A stretch of DNA of 64,000 nucleotides from Antrihabitans spumae (GCF_043944905.1 NZ_JBIMSN010000098.1:1-64000), one strand, 5' to 3'. Positions 40,271 through 49,054 are shown, counted from the stretch's first letter. Notes: a model not told the origin generated them from the letters alone. Made by a program: numbers and translations.

Positions 40271-41445
40271 CGCGCGTGCTCCGATTCGGCGCCGATGACC
40301 GATGGGATCACTGTTCGGCCGTCTGCGAAGTGCTCGAAGTTCTTGAGGTAGTCGGGCGAGGAGTGCTCGTCGTCGTCATCGGACGCATCGGCACCGCGGT
40401 GACCGAGCATCGGGCCCCCGGACGAGGCCGCGCGGGTCGCGGCGGAGTCGGCCGTGCCGATCGGGCCGAGGCCGGGCTGCGGGGGCGGCGTCGCTCCAGG
40501 CGCGGCTGGTGCCGGCGAGCCGTTTGCGATCGGGCTCGAGTGCTGACCCCAGCCTTCGGGAAGTGAAATGCCCGTCGCTCCCGGCATTCCGCTCGGATAC
40601 GACACAGCCCGGACCGACGACCCTGGGTTCGAATCGCCACGACCGCCGAGCGGTCCGGACATCGGTGAGCCCATAAACGGCGTCGACGTACCCGGCGCGG
40701 TCATGGCCGATGCGACGTTGCTGCCGACATTGCTTGCGACCGACACTGCAGTCGACGCGGTTGAACCCGCGATCTGTCCGGCCTGGGCGGCAGCACTCTG
40801 CACTGCGGGGTTCTGCAGGAACGCGCCCGCTGCAAGTGCGGCTGCCTGCACGGGGTTGGTCGAACCCTGTTGAGCGGCATCGGCATTGCCTGCCTCGGCG
40901 AGACCGTTGGCGATCGGTGGAGGCGGAACGAATTCGGTCGGCGTGACGACGACGGTCGTCGTTGCAGCTTCGTAGGCTTCCATGACGAGCGCGGCACGCA
41001 GATCCATTGCGCGGTCGGCAGCTTCGGCCACTTCGGCGGTGCCGTTCAGCACGCCACCTGTCGTGTACGCGACAGCCTTGGCCGTCTGAACTGCAACGAT
41101 CTCGGGCAGGCTCGGCATGACAACGCGTGCGGTCGTCGATGCGATCGCGTTTGCTCCGGCCTTGGTCGATGCCACGATTGCAGTCGCAGCGGCTTGGTCG
41201 GCCCAGATCTTGAAGCCACCCAGCCGGGCCAAGGCGCCGACGGACGTGATGCCTTGCCACCCGACGGCCAGCTCGGCAAGCACCCTGGTGACAGTGAACG
41301 ATGCGTCGCCGTATGCGGCGGCGATCGCCGACCATGCGGGCGCGGCCGTCGACAGCGGAATGGGCCCGGCGCCGGCCCACAGCGTGGTCGAGTTGACGGT
41401 TGCGGTGCGCGGCAGCCAGAAGACGCCGGTGATACCAAAAGTCAC
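40267..41445 (-). CDS. PPE-family type VII secretion substrate
   Basis: A 392-residue protein. The first about 170 residues form the helical PPE-type domain, with a WxG turn (VGWQGITS, Trp63) that pairs with the YxxxD/E signal of the PE partner. The strict PPE tripeptide is not present (WLPRTATV instead), common outside mycobacteria. The rest is Ala/Gly/Pro/Ser-rich (NPAVQSAAAQAGQIAGS, GLGPIGTADS) and likely disordered, ending in an acidic patch DASDDDDEHSSPD. I start at GTG 41445 with GGGGA upstream. It is 34 bp downstream of the PE gene and overlaps espG by 4 bp. Confidence 0.85.
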   Translation of the reverse strand: MTFGITGVFWLPRTATVNSTTLWAGAGPIPLSTAAPAWSAIAAAYGDASFTVTRVLAELAVGWQGITSVGALARLGGFKIWADQAAATAIVASTKAGANAIASTTARVVMPSLPEIVAVQTAKAVAYTTGGVLNGTAEVAEAADRAMDLRAALVMEAYEAATTTVVVTPTEFVPPPPIANGLAEAGNADAAQQGSTNPVQAAALAAGAFLQNPAVQSAAAQAGQIAGSTASTAVSVASNVGSNVASAMTAPGTSTPFMGSPMSGPLGGRGDSNPGSSVRAVSYPSGMPGATGISLPEGWGQHSSPIANGSPAPAAPGATPPPQPGLGPIGTADSAATRAASSGGPMLGHRGADASDDDDEHSSPDYLKNFEHFADGRTVIPSVIGAESEHAR

Positions 41446-41479
41446 GATCGATTCCCCATCTCGATAACTACGTGAATTC

Positions 41480-41794
41480 TCAAACGACTGTGGCGGCGAT
41501 GGTCGCCGCGTTGGCCAGATCCTCGGCGATGTACGACGCGACCTGCGTACGCAGCGTGTTGGCCGCGAAATGAAGCTCGGCAATCGCGGCGGCAAGTGCG
41601 GTGTCGTGTGTTGCGGCAGCCCGATTGAAATACGTCGATGCGAGCACCGACACCTCTTCGCTACCGGCAGGCACTACGTGGGTCAGTGGTGCCGCCGTCG
41701 CCGCGGTGACTTCGAGCCGACCTGCGAGTGCGTCGAGTTCGGCTGCTGCTGCCAGCACGATCTCGGGGATGACGACTACTTCCGGACCGGTCAT
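41480..41794 (-). CDS. PE-family protein
   Basis: A 104-residue two-helix protein typical of PE domains (VIPEIVLAAAAELDALAGRL ... FNRAAATHDTALAAAIAELH). The type VII secretion signal YxxxD/E is present near the C-terminus (YIAED, Tyr88). It has no extra C-terminal domain. GAAGGAG lies before the ATG. As first gene of the PE-PPE-EspG operon it should form a heterodimer with the PPE protein. A small palindrome (AACGGTCACCGTT, 41815-41827) lies just upstream. Confidence 0.87.
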   Translation of the reverse strand: MTGPEVVVIPEIVLAAAAELDALAGRLEVTAATAAPLTHVVPAGSEEVSVLASTYFNRAAATHDTALAAAIAELHFAANTLRTQVASYIAEDLANAATIAATVV

Positions 41795-41814
41795 CGTCTC
41801 GGACTCCTTCGCTA

Positions 41815-41827
41815 ACGGTCACCGTTG
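41815..41827. promoter_or_regulatory. Palindrome upstream of the PE-PPE-EspG operon
   Basis: AACGGT-C-ACCGTT is perfect and lies 21 bp upstream of the PE start, overlapping the likely leader. It is a candidate operator for the operon. Confidence 0.35.
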
Positions 41828-41930
41828 GGCCGGAGTCCGCCTGTCTGCGAATCACCGAGAAATGCCCCCTCGATGACTAGGACGCGACGCGATTGCGATC
41901 GGTTCCATCGGTGTCGAAGAAAAATCTGCG

Positions 41931-42302
41931 TCAGGTCGGAGGCAGCTTCGGCGTGTACTGACCCACGATCCATCGGCAGATCGCCTCGACGACGTAGCTG
42001 CGTTCGGCGTTCGCGAGCGCACGACCGGCAGGGATGTCGTGCCAGCGCGCCAGGCAGGTCCGACAGCACGTCGCGGTCGCGTGCTGGGCGACGAATACGG
42101 GATGTCCTCGGTATGGCGTCTGGCGGCCGTCGTTTCGTGGCTCGGCCGGGGCAAGCCTGGCTGCGATCAAGTCCTCGGCATGTTTGCGGACAGTGGCGAT
42201 GCCGCGCAGATCGACCACAGCGCGGTCCCGCCCGCGAAGCCGGAACTTCGCGCGGAAATGATGCTGCCCGATGCGTTGCAGCCTGGCGTCCAACTCGTCC
42301 AT
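41931..42302 (-). CDS. DUF4186 family protein
   Basis: A 123-residue protein. Typical DUF4186 features: MDELDARLQRIGQHHFRAKF, LRGRDRAVVDLRG, RQTPYRGHPVFVAQHATATC and CCRTCLARWHDIPAGR. The cysteine and histidine cluster (HATATCCRTCLARWH) suggests metal binding. The function is unknown. I start at the Met of MDEL; a TTG at 42368, overlapping the VOC stop (TTGA), would add 22 residues and would couple translation. It follows the VOC gene. Confidence 0.8.
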   Translation of the reverse strand: MDELDARLQRIGQHHFRAKFRLRGRDRAVVDLRGIATVRKHAEDLIAARLAPAEPRNDGRQTPYRGHPVFVAQHATATCCRTCLARWHDIPAGRALANAERSYVVEAICRWIVGQYTPKLPPT

Positions 42303-42364
42303 TACCGCAGTCTCGCAACTGATCACGACATCTTCTGTCGCGTATTGCAACAGCCGACCGTGAT

Positions 42365-42736
42365 TCAAGCGGTTCCGGCAACGCCGATCAGAGTCCCCTC
42401 GGGATCGGTGAAGTGTCCGACAACTAGTCCGCGCGGAGATGTTGCGGGTCCCATCACCCGCTTACCGCCGAGTGCTTCTGCCTGCTGCAGAGCGGCCTCG
42501 ACGTTTGATACTCCGACGTAGAAGATGGCGTGGCTCTCGTATTCGGCGCCACCCCCGATACCTCCGCGAATGCCGGAGCCGTCCGGTGTGGTGATCAAGT
42601 CGACGAATCCGTAGCTGTCCGGTTCCGAGACTTCCTGCGCCACCGGCGATGGCACGTCGAACTCCCAGCCGAAGTACTTGCGAAGACGCGCTGGGTCTTT
42701 ACCTACTACCTCGAAATGCACGACAGGATGCGACAT
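42365..42736 (-). CDS. VOC-family (glyoxalase-fold) protein
   Basis: A 123-residue single VOC domain beginning SHPVVHFEVVGKDPARLRKYF and ending HFTDPEGTLIGVAG, typical of the small glyoxalase-like proteins related to antibiotic-binding and CFP-30B-type proteins. A Gly-rich segment GSGIRGGIGGGAEYE lies in the middle. The metal ligands of lyases are only partly conserved, so it may be a binding protein. It is the upstream gene of a probable pair with the DUF4186 gene. Confidence 0.85.
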   Translation of the reverse strand: MSHPVVHFEVVGKDPARLRKYFGWEFDVPSPVAQEVSEPDSYGFVDLITTPDGSGIRGGIGGGAEYESHAIFYVGVSNVEAALQQAEALGGKRVMGPATSPRGLVVGHFTDPEGTLIGVAGTA

Positions 42737-42808
42737 CGGCTACCTCCTGGATCGACCATGTGCGGACCCGATTCACGCTAGCCGCCGATACCGACACAGC
42801 TTCGCAGC

Positions 42809-43159
42809 TCAGCCCCAACCCAACTCGTGGAGCCGGTCTTCCTCGATGCCGAAGTAGTGCGCAATTTCGTGGATGACTGTCACAGCGACCTCGTGCACGA
42901 CCTCGTCTTCGTCGGCGCAGATTTCCAGGATGCTGTCGCGGTAGATCGTGACCGTGTCCGGCAGCGAACCGCCGTAGTAGCTGTCTCGTTCGGTGAGGGC
43001 GATGCCGTGATAGAGCCCGAGCAGGCCGGGCTCGTCCTCGTTGCGTGAGTCGACGAGGATCACGACGTTGTCGATCGCCTTCGCCAACTCCGGAGGGATG
43101 AGGTCGAGCGCTTCTCCGACCAGCTCCTCGAAGCGGTCGTCGGACATTACAACCGACAT
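42809..43159 (-). CDS. Zincin-like metallopeptidase family protein
   Basis: A 116-residue minimal metallopeptidase. The HExxH motif (VIHEIAHYFGIEE, about residues 96-100) has a downstream acidic residue as possible third ligand. The family (PF06262) has no known substrate. The ATG at 43159 is 2 bp from the stop of the septum-formation gene, suggesting coupled translation; Met5 (MSDDRF) is the alternative. Position matches Rv3836. Confidence 0.9.
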   Translation of the reverse strand: MSVVMSDDRFEELVGEALDLIPPELAKAIDNVVILVDSRNEDEPGLLGLYHGIALTERDSYYGGSLPDTVTIYRDSILEICADEDEVVHEVAVTVIHEIAHYFGIEEDRLHELGWG

Positions 43160-43161
43160 GG

Positions 43162-44445
43162 TCAGCGCGGAGCGGGTGCTGCGCCAGGGATCGGCCGGGG
43201 TGCGGCACCCGGCAACGGCGTCGGCAGTGCACGTCCCTCGGGGACGGCGGGCGGCGGAACCGGCGGCTGACCGTCGATCAGGATATCGCCCTTCGCCGTT
43301 CCGATGATCGGCGCGAAACCCTCGGCGCCCGACCCCTTGCCGACCATGCAGTTCACGCGGTGGCTGCCTGCGAGCCAGCTCATCGGCTCGACGCTCGGGA
43401 AGAACATCGTCAGGGTCTTGTTGCGCAGCGTGTCAGGGGAGCCGAGGTATTCGTCGGTGATCTTGGCGCAGGTGTCGGTCAGGTACTTGTCCTGATCGTC
43501 CGACGACGGCGGACCGCCGGGGAACTGAGTGGTGAGATCCACGATTCCGGACACCTCGAAGGCATGTGCTTGCGAGCAATCGACGGGATCGGTCGGCAGA
43601 TTGCGGTCGATTCCGACGCAGGTGCCGGTTTCCCAGATCTTCGATTGGTCCTGTCCGGTCACTGTCCCCGTGATCGGCATCAGTGCACCGTTCGTCTTCG
43701 CGAACTTGATGCCGCAGCGCAACGTGCGCTGACCAGCGTTCCAGCCTGCTTCGCTCGGGAAGATCAGTCCGACATCGAACTTGCCCTGCGGATCGAACTT
43801 CGCGCCGAGGTAGGCGTCGACGGCGGGTACACAGTGTTCGTCCTGCAACTCGGTGAACCGCAGTACGCCGGGGAAGGCCGAACCGGGCCCGAATTCGCGA
43901 CCCGGGTAGAGGCTGAGGTCGAGTTCCGATGCAACTTCGAATTGGTGCGGTTCGCTGCAGTCGATCTTGCCGATGTCCTCGGTGCTGGTCGTCCACGTGA
44001 GGCAGTCGCCCTGCACCGCAGTTCCGAACGCTTCGCCTTCGACCGCGGAGAGTTTGGGATCTTCGCCCGGTTGGTGCGTCTCGAGTTCAGTCGGCTTCTT
44101 GAAACCACCCGCAATCGCTATCGTTCCGACAGCCGCAACGACGGCGCCGACGGCGACGGCAGCAAGAACGCGCCGCGTCGTGCTCGCCGACATGTGCCGC
44201 TTCGCTGGGCTGGGAGCGGCGGGATCGGCTCCTTCGGCAGCGGCAGATTCGGTTGCAGTCCCATCGGGACCGATTCCATCGTCGACTTTCGACAGGTCGA
44301 CGGTCTCGGCCGTCGAATCCCCAGCAGCATCGGGAGTGGTTCCCTCGGCGGCCTCGGGTCGATTCGGGATGAGCTTCGAGCGCAGTCTGCTCAGTGCAGC
44401 TTTCGCATTCGAAGTCTTGTCGGCGGGTGCATTTTCTTCGGACAT
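43162..44445 (-). CDS. Septum-formation family membrane protein
   Basis: A 427-residue protein: a charged cytoplasmic N-terminus of about 90 residues, one transmembrane helix (RVLAAVAVGAVVAAVGTIAI, about 92-111), then an external part with two related cysteine-containing repeats, GDCLTWT...DCSEPHQFEV and GTCVGID...DCSQAHAFEV, typical of the Septum_form domain. A Pro-rich tail closes it. The counterpart is Rv3835. It is next to the metallopeptidase in M. tuberculosis as well, so the two may act together at the envelope. Confidence 0.87.
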   Translation of the reverse strand: MSEENAPADKTSNAKAALSRLRSKLIPNRPEAAEGTTPDAAGDSTAETVDLSKVDDGIGPDGTATESAAAEGADPAAPSPAKRHMSASTTRRVLAAVAVGAVVAAVGTIAIAGGFKKPTELETHQPGEDPKLSAVEGEAFGTAVQGDCLTWTTSTEDIGKIDCSEPHQFEVASELDLSLYPGREFGPGSAFPGVLRFTELQDEHCVPAVDAYLGAKFDPQGKFDVGLIFPSEAGWNAGQRTLRCGIKFAKTNGALMPITGTVTGQDQSKIWETGTCVGIDRNLPTDPVDCSQAHAFEVSGIVDLTTQFPGGPPSSDDQDKYLTDTCAKITDEYLGSPDTLRNKTLTMFFPSVEPMSWLAGSHRVNCMVGKGSGAEGFAPIIGTAKGDILIDGQPPVPPPAVPEGRALPTPLPGAAPRPIPGAAPAPR

Positions 44446-44499
44446 CAGGCTCCATCATGCCCGGTCGCCGTTGCGGCGCACAGCGTAGTTTGACTTCCT

Positions 44500-44886
44500 A
44501 TGAGCGAAGACGTCCATGATCTTGCCAATCGGCTGTTCACGATGGCACGCAGCGGCGACGCGGCGACACTGGCCGAGTACTTGGATTCCGGTGTCCCAGT
44601 GAACATGTCGAATCAGAGTGGCGACACGTTGGTGATGTTGGCCAGCTATCACGGCCACCTCGACGTTGTGCGCCTGCTCGTCGATCGTGGCGCCGACGTC
44701 AATCAGGCCAATGACAAGGGGCAGACGCCGTTGGCCGGAGTGGTGTTCAAGATGCACGACGACGTCCTCGACGCCTTGCTCGCAGCCGGCGCGGACCCGA
44801 CCGGCGGCAGCCCGACCGCAGTCGAAACCGCGGAGATGTTCGGCCGTGAGGACCTTGTCGACAGGTTCAAGCGCAAACCCGAATGA
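44500..44886 (+). CDS. Ankyrin-repeat protein
   Basis: A 128-residue protein of three to four ankyrin repeats: MARSGDAATLAEYLDSGVPV, SGDTLVMLASYHGHLDVVRL and KGQTPLAGVVFKMHDDVLDA. Ankyrin repeats mediate protein contacts; no catalytic motif is seen. It is divergent from the septum-formation gene across 54 bp and ends 34 bp before serS, with which it may be co-transcribed. Confidence 0.93.
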   Translation: MSEDVHDLANRLFTMARSGDAATLAEYLDSGVPVNMSNQSGDTLVMLASYHGHLDVVRLLVDRGADVNQANDKGQTPLAGVVFKMHDDVLDALLAAGADPTGGSPTAVETAEMFGREDLVDRFKRKPE

Positions 44887-44920
44887 CCAGCAGCATGCGG
44901 CCAAAGTAGGGTTTGCAGGC

Positions 44921-46180
44921 GTGATCGACCTGAGATTTCTGCGCGATAACCCAGAGGTAGTCCGTGCGTCGCAGCGAGCACGGGGTGAAGATCCGGCCCT
45001 GGTGGACGCCTTGCTCGAAGCTGACGCCTCCCGACGCGCTGCGGTTGCCGCTGCCGACAATCTGCGCGCCGAGCAGAAGGCACGCGGCAAGCTGGTCGGC
45101 AAGGCGAGTCCGGAGGATCGGCCGGCTCTGCTCGCCGGTGCGCAGGAGCTGTCGGCGAAGGTCAAGGAGGCCGAGGCTGCTCAGCAGCAGGCCGATGCAG
45201 CTCTGGACGCCGCGCACCGTGCGATCTCGAACGTCGTGCAAGAGGGTGCGCCCGCGGGCGGCGAGGCCGACTTCGTCGTTCTCGAGACGGTCGGCGACGT
45301 ACCGACCTTCGATTTCGAACCCAAGGACCACCTCGAGCTCAGCGAGTCGCTCAATCTGATCGACATGGAACGTGGCGCCAAGGTGTCCGGCGCGCGGTTC
45401 TACTTCCTCACCGGGTACGGCGCGATGTTGCAGCTCGGATTGCTGCAGCTCGCCGCGCAGCGAGCGACCGCCAACGGTTTCACGATGATGATTCCGCCGG
45501 TGCTGGTGCGACCGGAGATCATGGCCGGAACGGGCTTCCTCGGCGCGCACGCTGCCGAGGTCTATCACCTGCAGGACGACGACCTCTACCTCGTCGGAAC
45601 GTCGGAAGTGCCGCTGGCTGGTTACCACTCCGGCGAGATCCTCGACCTCGCCGAGAAGCCGAAGCGCTACGCGGGCTGGTCGTCGTGCTTCCGTCGCGAG
45701 GCGGGCAGCTACGGCAAGGACACCCGCGGCATCATTCGGGTGCATCAGTTCGACAAGGTCGAGATGTTCACCTACTGCAAGCCCGAGGACGCCGACGCGG
45801 AGCATCAGCGTCTGCTCGGGTGGGAGCGCGACATGCTCGCCGCGATCGAGGTGCCCTACCGGGTGATCGACGTCGCCGCCGGTGATCTGGGATCGTCGGC
45901 GGCCCGCAAGTTCGACTGCGAGGCGTGGGTGCCGACCCAGCAGACCTACCGAGAGCTGACGTCGACGTCGAATTGCACGACGTTCCAGTCCCGTCGCCTC
46001 GGCGTCCGCTACCGCGACGAGAACGGAAAGCCGCAGGTCGCGGCGACGCTGAACGGCACCCTTGCCACCACACGCTGGATCGTCGCGATTCTGGAGAACC
46101 ACCAGCAGGCCGATGGTTCGGTTCGCGTTCCTGCGGCGTTGGTGCCGTTCGTCGGAACGGACGTCTTGACAGCGCCCTGA
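44921..46180 (+). CDS. serS: Seryl-tRNA synthetase
   Basis: A 419-residue class II synthetase charging tRNA-Ser and tRNA-Sec. The N-terminal coiled-coil arm (about 28-105, Ala/Glu/Arg-rich) binds the long variable arm of the tRNA. Motif 2 (CFRREAGSYGKDTRGIIRVH) and motif 3 (LNGTLATTRWIVAILENHQ) are intact, as is TSEVPLAGYH. I start at GTG 44921; the longer open frame runs antisense-free through the ankyrin gene in another frame and is not real. Position matches Rv3834c. It is convergent with the crotonase gene. Confidence 0.98.
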   Translation: MIDLRFLRDNPEVVRASQRARGEDPALVDALLEADASRRAAVAAADNLRAEQKARGKLVGKASPEDRPALLAGAQELSAKVKEAEAAQQQADAALDAAHRAISNVVQEGAPAGGEADFVVLETVGDVPTFDFEPKDHLELSESLNLIDMERGAKVSGARFYFLTGYGAMLQLGLLQLAAQRATANGFTMMIPPVLVRPEIMAGTGFLGAHAAEVYHLQDDDLYLVGTSEVPLAGYHSGEILDLAEKPKRYAGWSSCFRREAGSYGKDTRGIIRVHQFDKVEMFTYCKPEDADAEHQRLLGWERDMLAAIEVPYRVIDVAAGDLGSSAARKFDCEAWVPTQQTYRELTSTSNCTTFQSRRLGVRYRDENGKPQVAATLNGTLATTRWIVAILENHQQADGSVRVPAALVPFVGTDVLTAP

Positions 46181-46218
46181 AGCGACACTGCCCTGACGCG
46201 ACACCACCCCGACGCTGG

Positions 46219-47160
46219 TCAGGTGTTGAAGTCGTACGCCGTCCCGTCGAGCCACTGCCCGAGCGATTCGATGCTGAGGTCCTCGCCTGCGGCTTCGAGC
46301 GCGTCGATGTGGTCGATGTAGGCGCGCATCGCCGTGCGCGCCGATTTCGACGAGACGGTCGAGAGGAAGGCCGAGCGTTCGGCGCGCAGCCCCTTCGCGA
46401 GCGAAGCGTCGCCGTTGACCGTCCGCTTGATCGCGGCGACGGCATCGTTGGACCGACGGGAGAGGCGATGAGCGGTGATGTTGGTGAACTCGACGAGATC
46501 GCCGGGTGCAACGACGTGATTGACGTAGCCGATGTCGAGGGCTTCCATCGGGCTCAGGGGCCTGCCTTCGAGCAGTAGCTCGAGCGCGCGTCCGTGTCCG
46601 ATCGCCCGCGGCAGGCGTTGCGTTCCGCCGCCGCCGGGGATGATTCCGATGAGCACTTCTGGCTGACCGATCTGGAACGGGCCCTGGGCCATGATCCGGA
46701 TATCGCAGGCGAGGGCGAGTTCGGAGCCACCGCCGAGCGCGCGACCGTTGATGGACGCGATCAGCACCTTGTCGATGCGCTGCATCAAGGCGCAGGTCTC
46801 GTGGAAATGCAGGAGGTCGGAAACAGCCGCGGCCGCAGTTTTGCTGAGCGCGTTTCTGGCACCGGGGATCTGCTCGATGACACCCTGCAGCCTCAATGTT
46901 CCGCTGGCGACAGCATGCGGTACCCCTTGGTCCATCGGGACGTCGGGCGCGACGGCAAGTTCACGAACGTCGAAGTGCGAGATGAAGATTCCGTCGAGAT
47001 CGCTCGCGAGGACCACGGTGCCGATGCTGCGATCGCCGTTGATCTCGAGCAGAAGTTCGTGCAGTTCCTTCATGATCTCGCCGGTGAGAAAGTTGTACGG
47101 CGGGTTGCTGATCGTCGCCGTGAGGACCCTGCCGTCGCGCTCGGTGCGAATCTTGGACAC
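46219..47160 (-). CDS. Enoyl-CoA hydratase/isomerase (crotonase) family protein
   Basis: A 313-residue crotonase-fold protein, longer than the usual 260. The CoA and oxyanion-hole regions are FISHFDVREL and SINGRALGGGSELALACDIRI. IGQPEVLIGIIPGGGGTQRLPRAIG follows, where the residue pair that acts as acid/base in hydratases is E and G-rich, so hydratase activity is likely but not certain. An insertion of about 35 residues around LRLQGVIEQIPGARNALSK accounts for the length. It is convergent with serS, and repeat A copy 4 lies upstream. Confidence 0.88.
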   Translation of the reverse strand: MSKIRTERDGRVLTATISNPPYNFLTGEIMKELHELLLEINGDRSIGTVVLASDLDGIFISHFDVRELAVAPDVPMDQGVPHAVASGTLRLQGVIEQIPGARNALSKTAAAAVSDLLHFHETCALMQRIDKVLIASINGRALGGGSELALACDIRIMAQGPFQIGQPEVLIGIIPGGGGTQRLPRAIGHGRALELLLEGRPLSPMEALDIGYVNHVVAPGDLVEFTNITAHRLSRRSNDAVAAIKRTVNGDASLAKGLRAERSAFLSTVSSKSARTAMRAYIDHIDALEAAGEDLSIESLGQWLDGTAYDFNT

Positions 47161-47205
47161 GCTGCTCCTCGAGTAGGGCCATTTCGTACTGATCGGTAAG
47201 TCTAT

Positions 47206-47276
47206 GGCGCTCCGCGCCTCGTGAGTCTTTTCGGCGGTTCCGCCCTCCGAAAGGACTCACAAGCCGCGGAGCGGCC
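47206..47276. repeat. Palindromic repeat family A, copy 4
   Basis: Outer arms GGCGCTCCGCGCC and GCCGCGGAGCGGCC, inner CGTGAGTCTTTTCGG and CCGAAAGGACTCAC. Unlike most copies it lies between the 5-prime ends of two divergent genes. It supplies a false in-frame N-terminus (MSLFGGSALRKDSQAAERP) to the plus-strand gene. Confidence 0.92.
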
Positions 47277-47292
47277 TTATATCGTTTTGAGC

Positions 47293-47721
47293 ATGTTGCG
47301 GGCACTTGTTTCTGCGGTCATTTCCGTCGTCACCGTCATCGTCATCGGATGCGCAGCGGTACTCCTTGCTCAACCTGCCGCGGCTGCACCCGATACCGGT
47401 TCGTCGGGTTCGGGCTCGGCAGGTCCGGGTCCCGAGACACCCGTGCCGAACGACGGCTATCGATTCACCCTCACGATCGATTCCCGCGAGACCGCGTTCG
47501 AACTCGAGAATCCGCGAAACCACCTGGTCACCGTGCTGCCCGGCTTCGTTCCTGGTACCTACCGAATCGACACGACGACGGTCCAGCAGGACAACGACTT
47601 TCGTCTGGCGAACAGGCTGGATCGGGCAATCGACGTAAAAGTCACGCGTAGGGGAGCTCTGCTGGAGAGCATCCGGGTCGAAGCCGATGCCGTCTGGTAC
47701 TGGAAGGTGCCGCCGAACTAA
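47293..47721 (+). CDS. Small secreted hypothetical protein
   Basis: A 142-residue protein with a Sec signal peptide (MLRALVSAVISVVTVIVIGC, cut near AAA-APD at about residue 33). The mature part is beta-rich (GYRFTLTIDSRETAFELENP, VTVLPGFVPGTYRIDTTTVQ) with no cysteine. No family is recognised. I start at ATG 47293; the in-frame extension upstream is repeat A copy 4. It probably has its own promoter in or near the repeat. Confidence 0.7.
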   Translation: MLRALVSAVISVVTVIVIGCAAVLLAQPAAAAPDTGSSGSGSAGPGPETPVPNDGYRFTLTIDSRETAFELENPRNHLVTVLPGFVPGTYRIDTTTVQQDNDFRLANRLDRAIDVKVTRRGALLESIRVEADAVWYWKVPPN

Positions 47722-47854
47722 TGCCTTGACGGCTCGGTCGGTTCGTTGCCAGAGTGGACGCATGCGATTCTTCAGCGGCGACACTTGACCCAGTTCCAAT
47801 AGCTCGCTTGCCGTTCGCGCGATCGCGTATTCCGGTGTCGGTGAACTGATCCCG

Positions 47855-49054
47855 TTGTACGCGCTCTACGCGCTGCTCTTCGCCGACCATGGTCTGGACA
47901 CAGCGGAGATCTCGTCGCTGCTGTTCATCTGGTCGGTCACCGCGTTCGTTTTCGAGGTGCCGTCGGGTGCTTGGGCGGACACGGTCTCCCGTCGCGGGCT
48001 GCTCGTACTTGGCGCGCTGGTAACCGCGTCGGGGTTCGCAGTCTGGACCGTCTTTCCCTCGTATGCGGGCTTTGCGCTCGGCTTCGTACTGTGGGGCATA
48101 GGTGGCTCGTTGCAGTCGGGAACGTTCCAAGCCTTGCTGTACGACGAGTTGGCTGCACGATCGGCGACGCGTGAGTACGCGCGCATTATCGGGTTCGCGA
48201 ACTCGGCCGCCGAGACGGGCGCATTGTTGGGAATCCTCTCTGCCGCACCGCTGTTCGCATGGGGCGGCTATGGATTGGTCGGCGCGTCGAGTGTCGCCGT
48301 CGCACTGTGCGCCGCACTGCTGGCAGCCTCGTTGCCGAGCGCGCCGAAGGCGGCATCCGTTGCCGCCGTCGCCGAAATCGACGACGACGGAGACGACTAC
48401 GAAGACGACCCGGACGTTGCCGCCGACACCCCGACTAGTACCTACCTCACCATGCTGCGCAGTGGTGTCACGGAAGCGCTGCGGCACAAGACCGTTCGCC
48501 GTGGCGTCCTGCTGTCGTCGGTGCTGTTCGGATTCACGGCAATCGACGAGTACTTCGGCCTTCTTGCCGAAGACAATGGTGCCGCAACAGGTTTCATCCC
48601 GATTCTGGTGGGATTGACCGTAGCGGGTTCGCTCGTCGGCTCTGCGCTGGCTGGTCGAACGGCGTCGATGAAGGCGTCGACGATGGCTCGCGGTGTTGTC
48701 GTTGCCGGCATTGCGCTGGCAGGTGGTGCCCTGATCGGTGGACCCGGGATACTCGGCATAATCGGGTTCGCCGCAATCGGAGTTGGCTACGGCATCATCA
48801 CCAACGCTGTGATCGTGAGCGAAGCCCGCCTGCAGGACGCGATCGAGGGACCCGCCCGCGCGACTGTGACGTCGGCATCGAGTTTGCTGGCAGAGGTTGT
48901 CAGTCTGGCTATCTTTGCCGCTGTCGCACTCGGTTCGGTGTGGCTGTCTACGCCGGTGTTGGTCGCACTACTCGGGATACCGGTGGTCCTGGCGGCAGCC
49001 CTTGTGCCGAAGTGGCTACCGCGCCAGTCACATGGCCCTACAGTGACCGGGTGA
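47855..49054 (+). CDS. MFS transporter, 5-prime end interrupted
   Basis: A membrane protein of the major facilitator superfamily with about 11 remaining helices (EVPSGAWADTVSRRGLLVLG is the loop 2-3 signature) and an acidic loop EIDDDGDDYEDDPDV in the middle. The natural start appears to be ATG 47762 (MRFFSGDT), but codon 9 is TGA (47786-47788). The same frame then continues with SSLAVRAIAYSGVGELIPLY, the expected first helix, before the first possible start (TTG 47855) used here. Translation from TTG would lose most of helix 1. So this is either a recent pseudogene, a sequencing error, or a gene with an unusual start. It overlaps the zinc peptidase gene by 4 bp. Confidence 0.75.
   Translation: MYALYALLFADHGLDTAEISSLLFIWSVTAFVFEVPSGAWADTVSRRGLLVLGALVTASGFAVWTVFPSYAGFALGFVLWGIGGSLQSGTFQALLYDELAARSATREYARIIGFANSAAETGALLGILSAAPLFAWGGYGLVGASSVAVALCAALLAASLPSAPKAASVAAVAEIDDDGDDYEDDPDVAADTPTSTYLTMLRSGVTEALRHKTVRRGVLLSSVLFGFTAIDEYFGLLAEDNGAATGFIPILVGLTVAGSLVGSALAGRTASMKASTMARGVVVAGIALAGGALIGGPGILGIIGFAAIGVGYGIITNAVIVSEARLQDAIEGPARATVTSASSLLAEVVSLAIFAAVALGSVWLSTPVLVALLGIPVVLAAALVPKWLPRQSHGPTVTG

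Noticed and set aside
46194..46225. Terminator between serS and the crotonase gene (CCTGAC...GTCAGG)
   Set aside because: The arms are only six bases with a 20-base loop and run into the crotonase stop; too weak to call.
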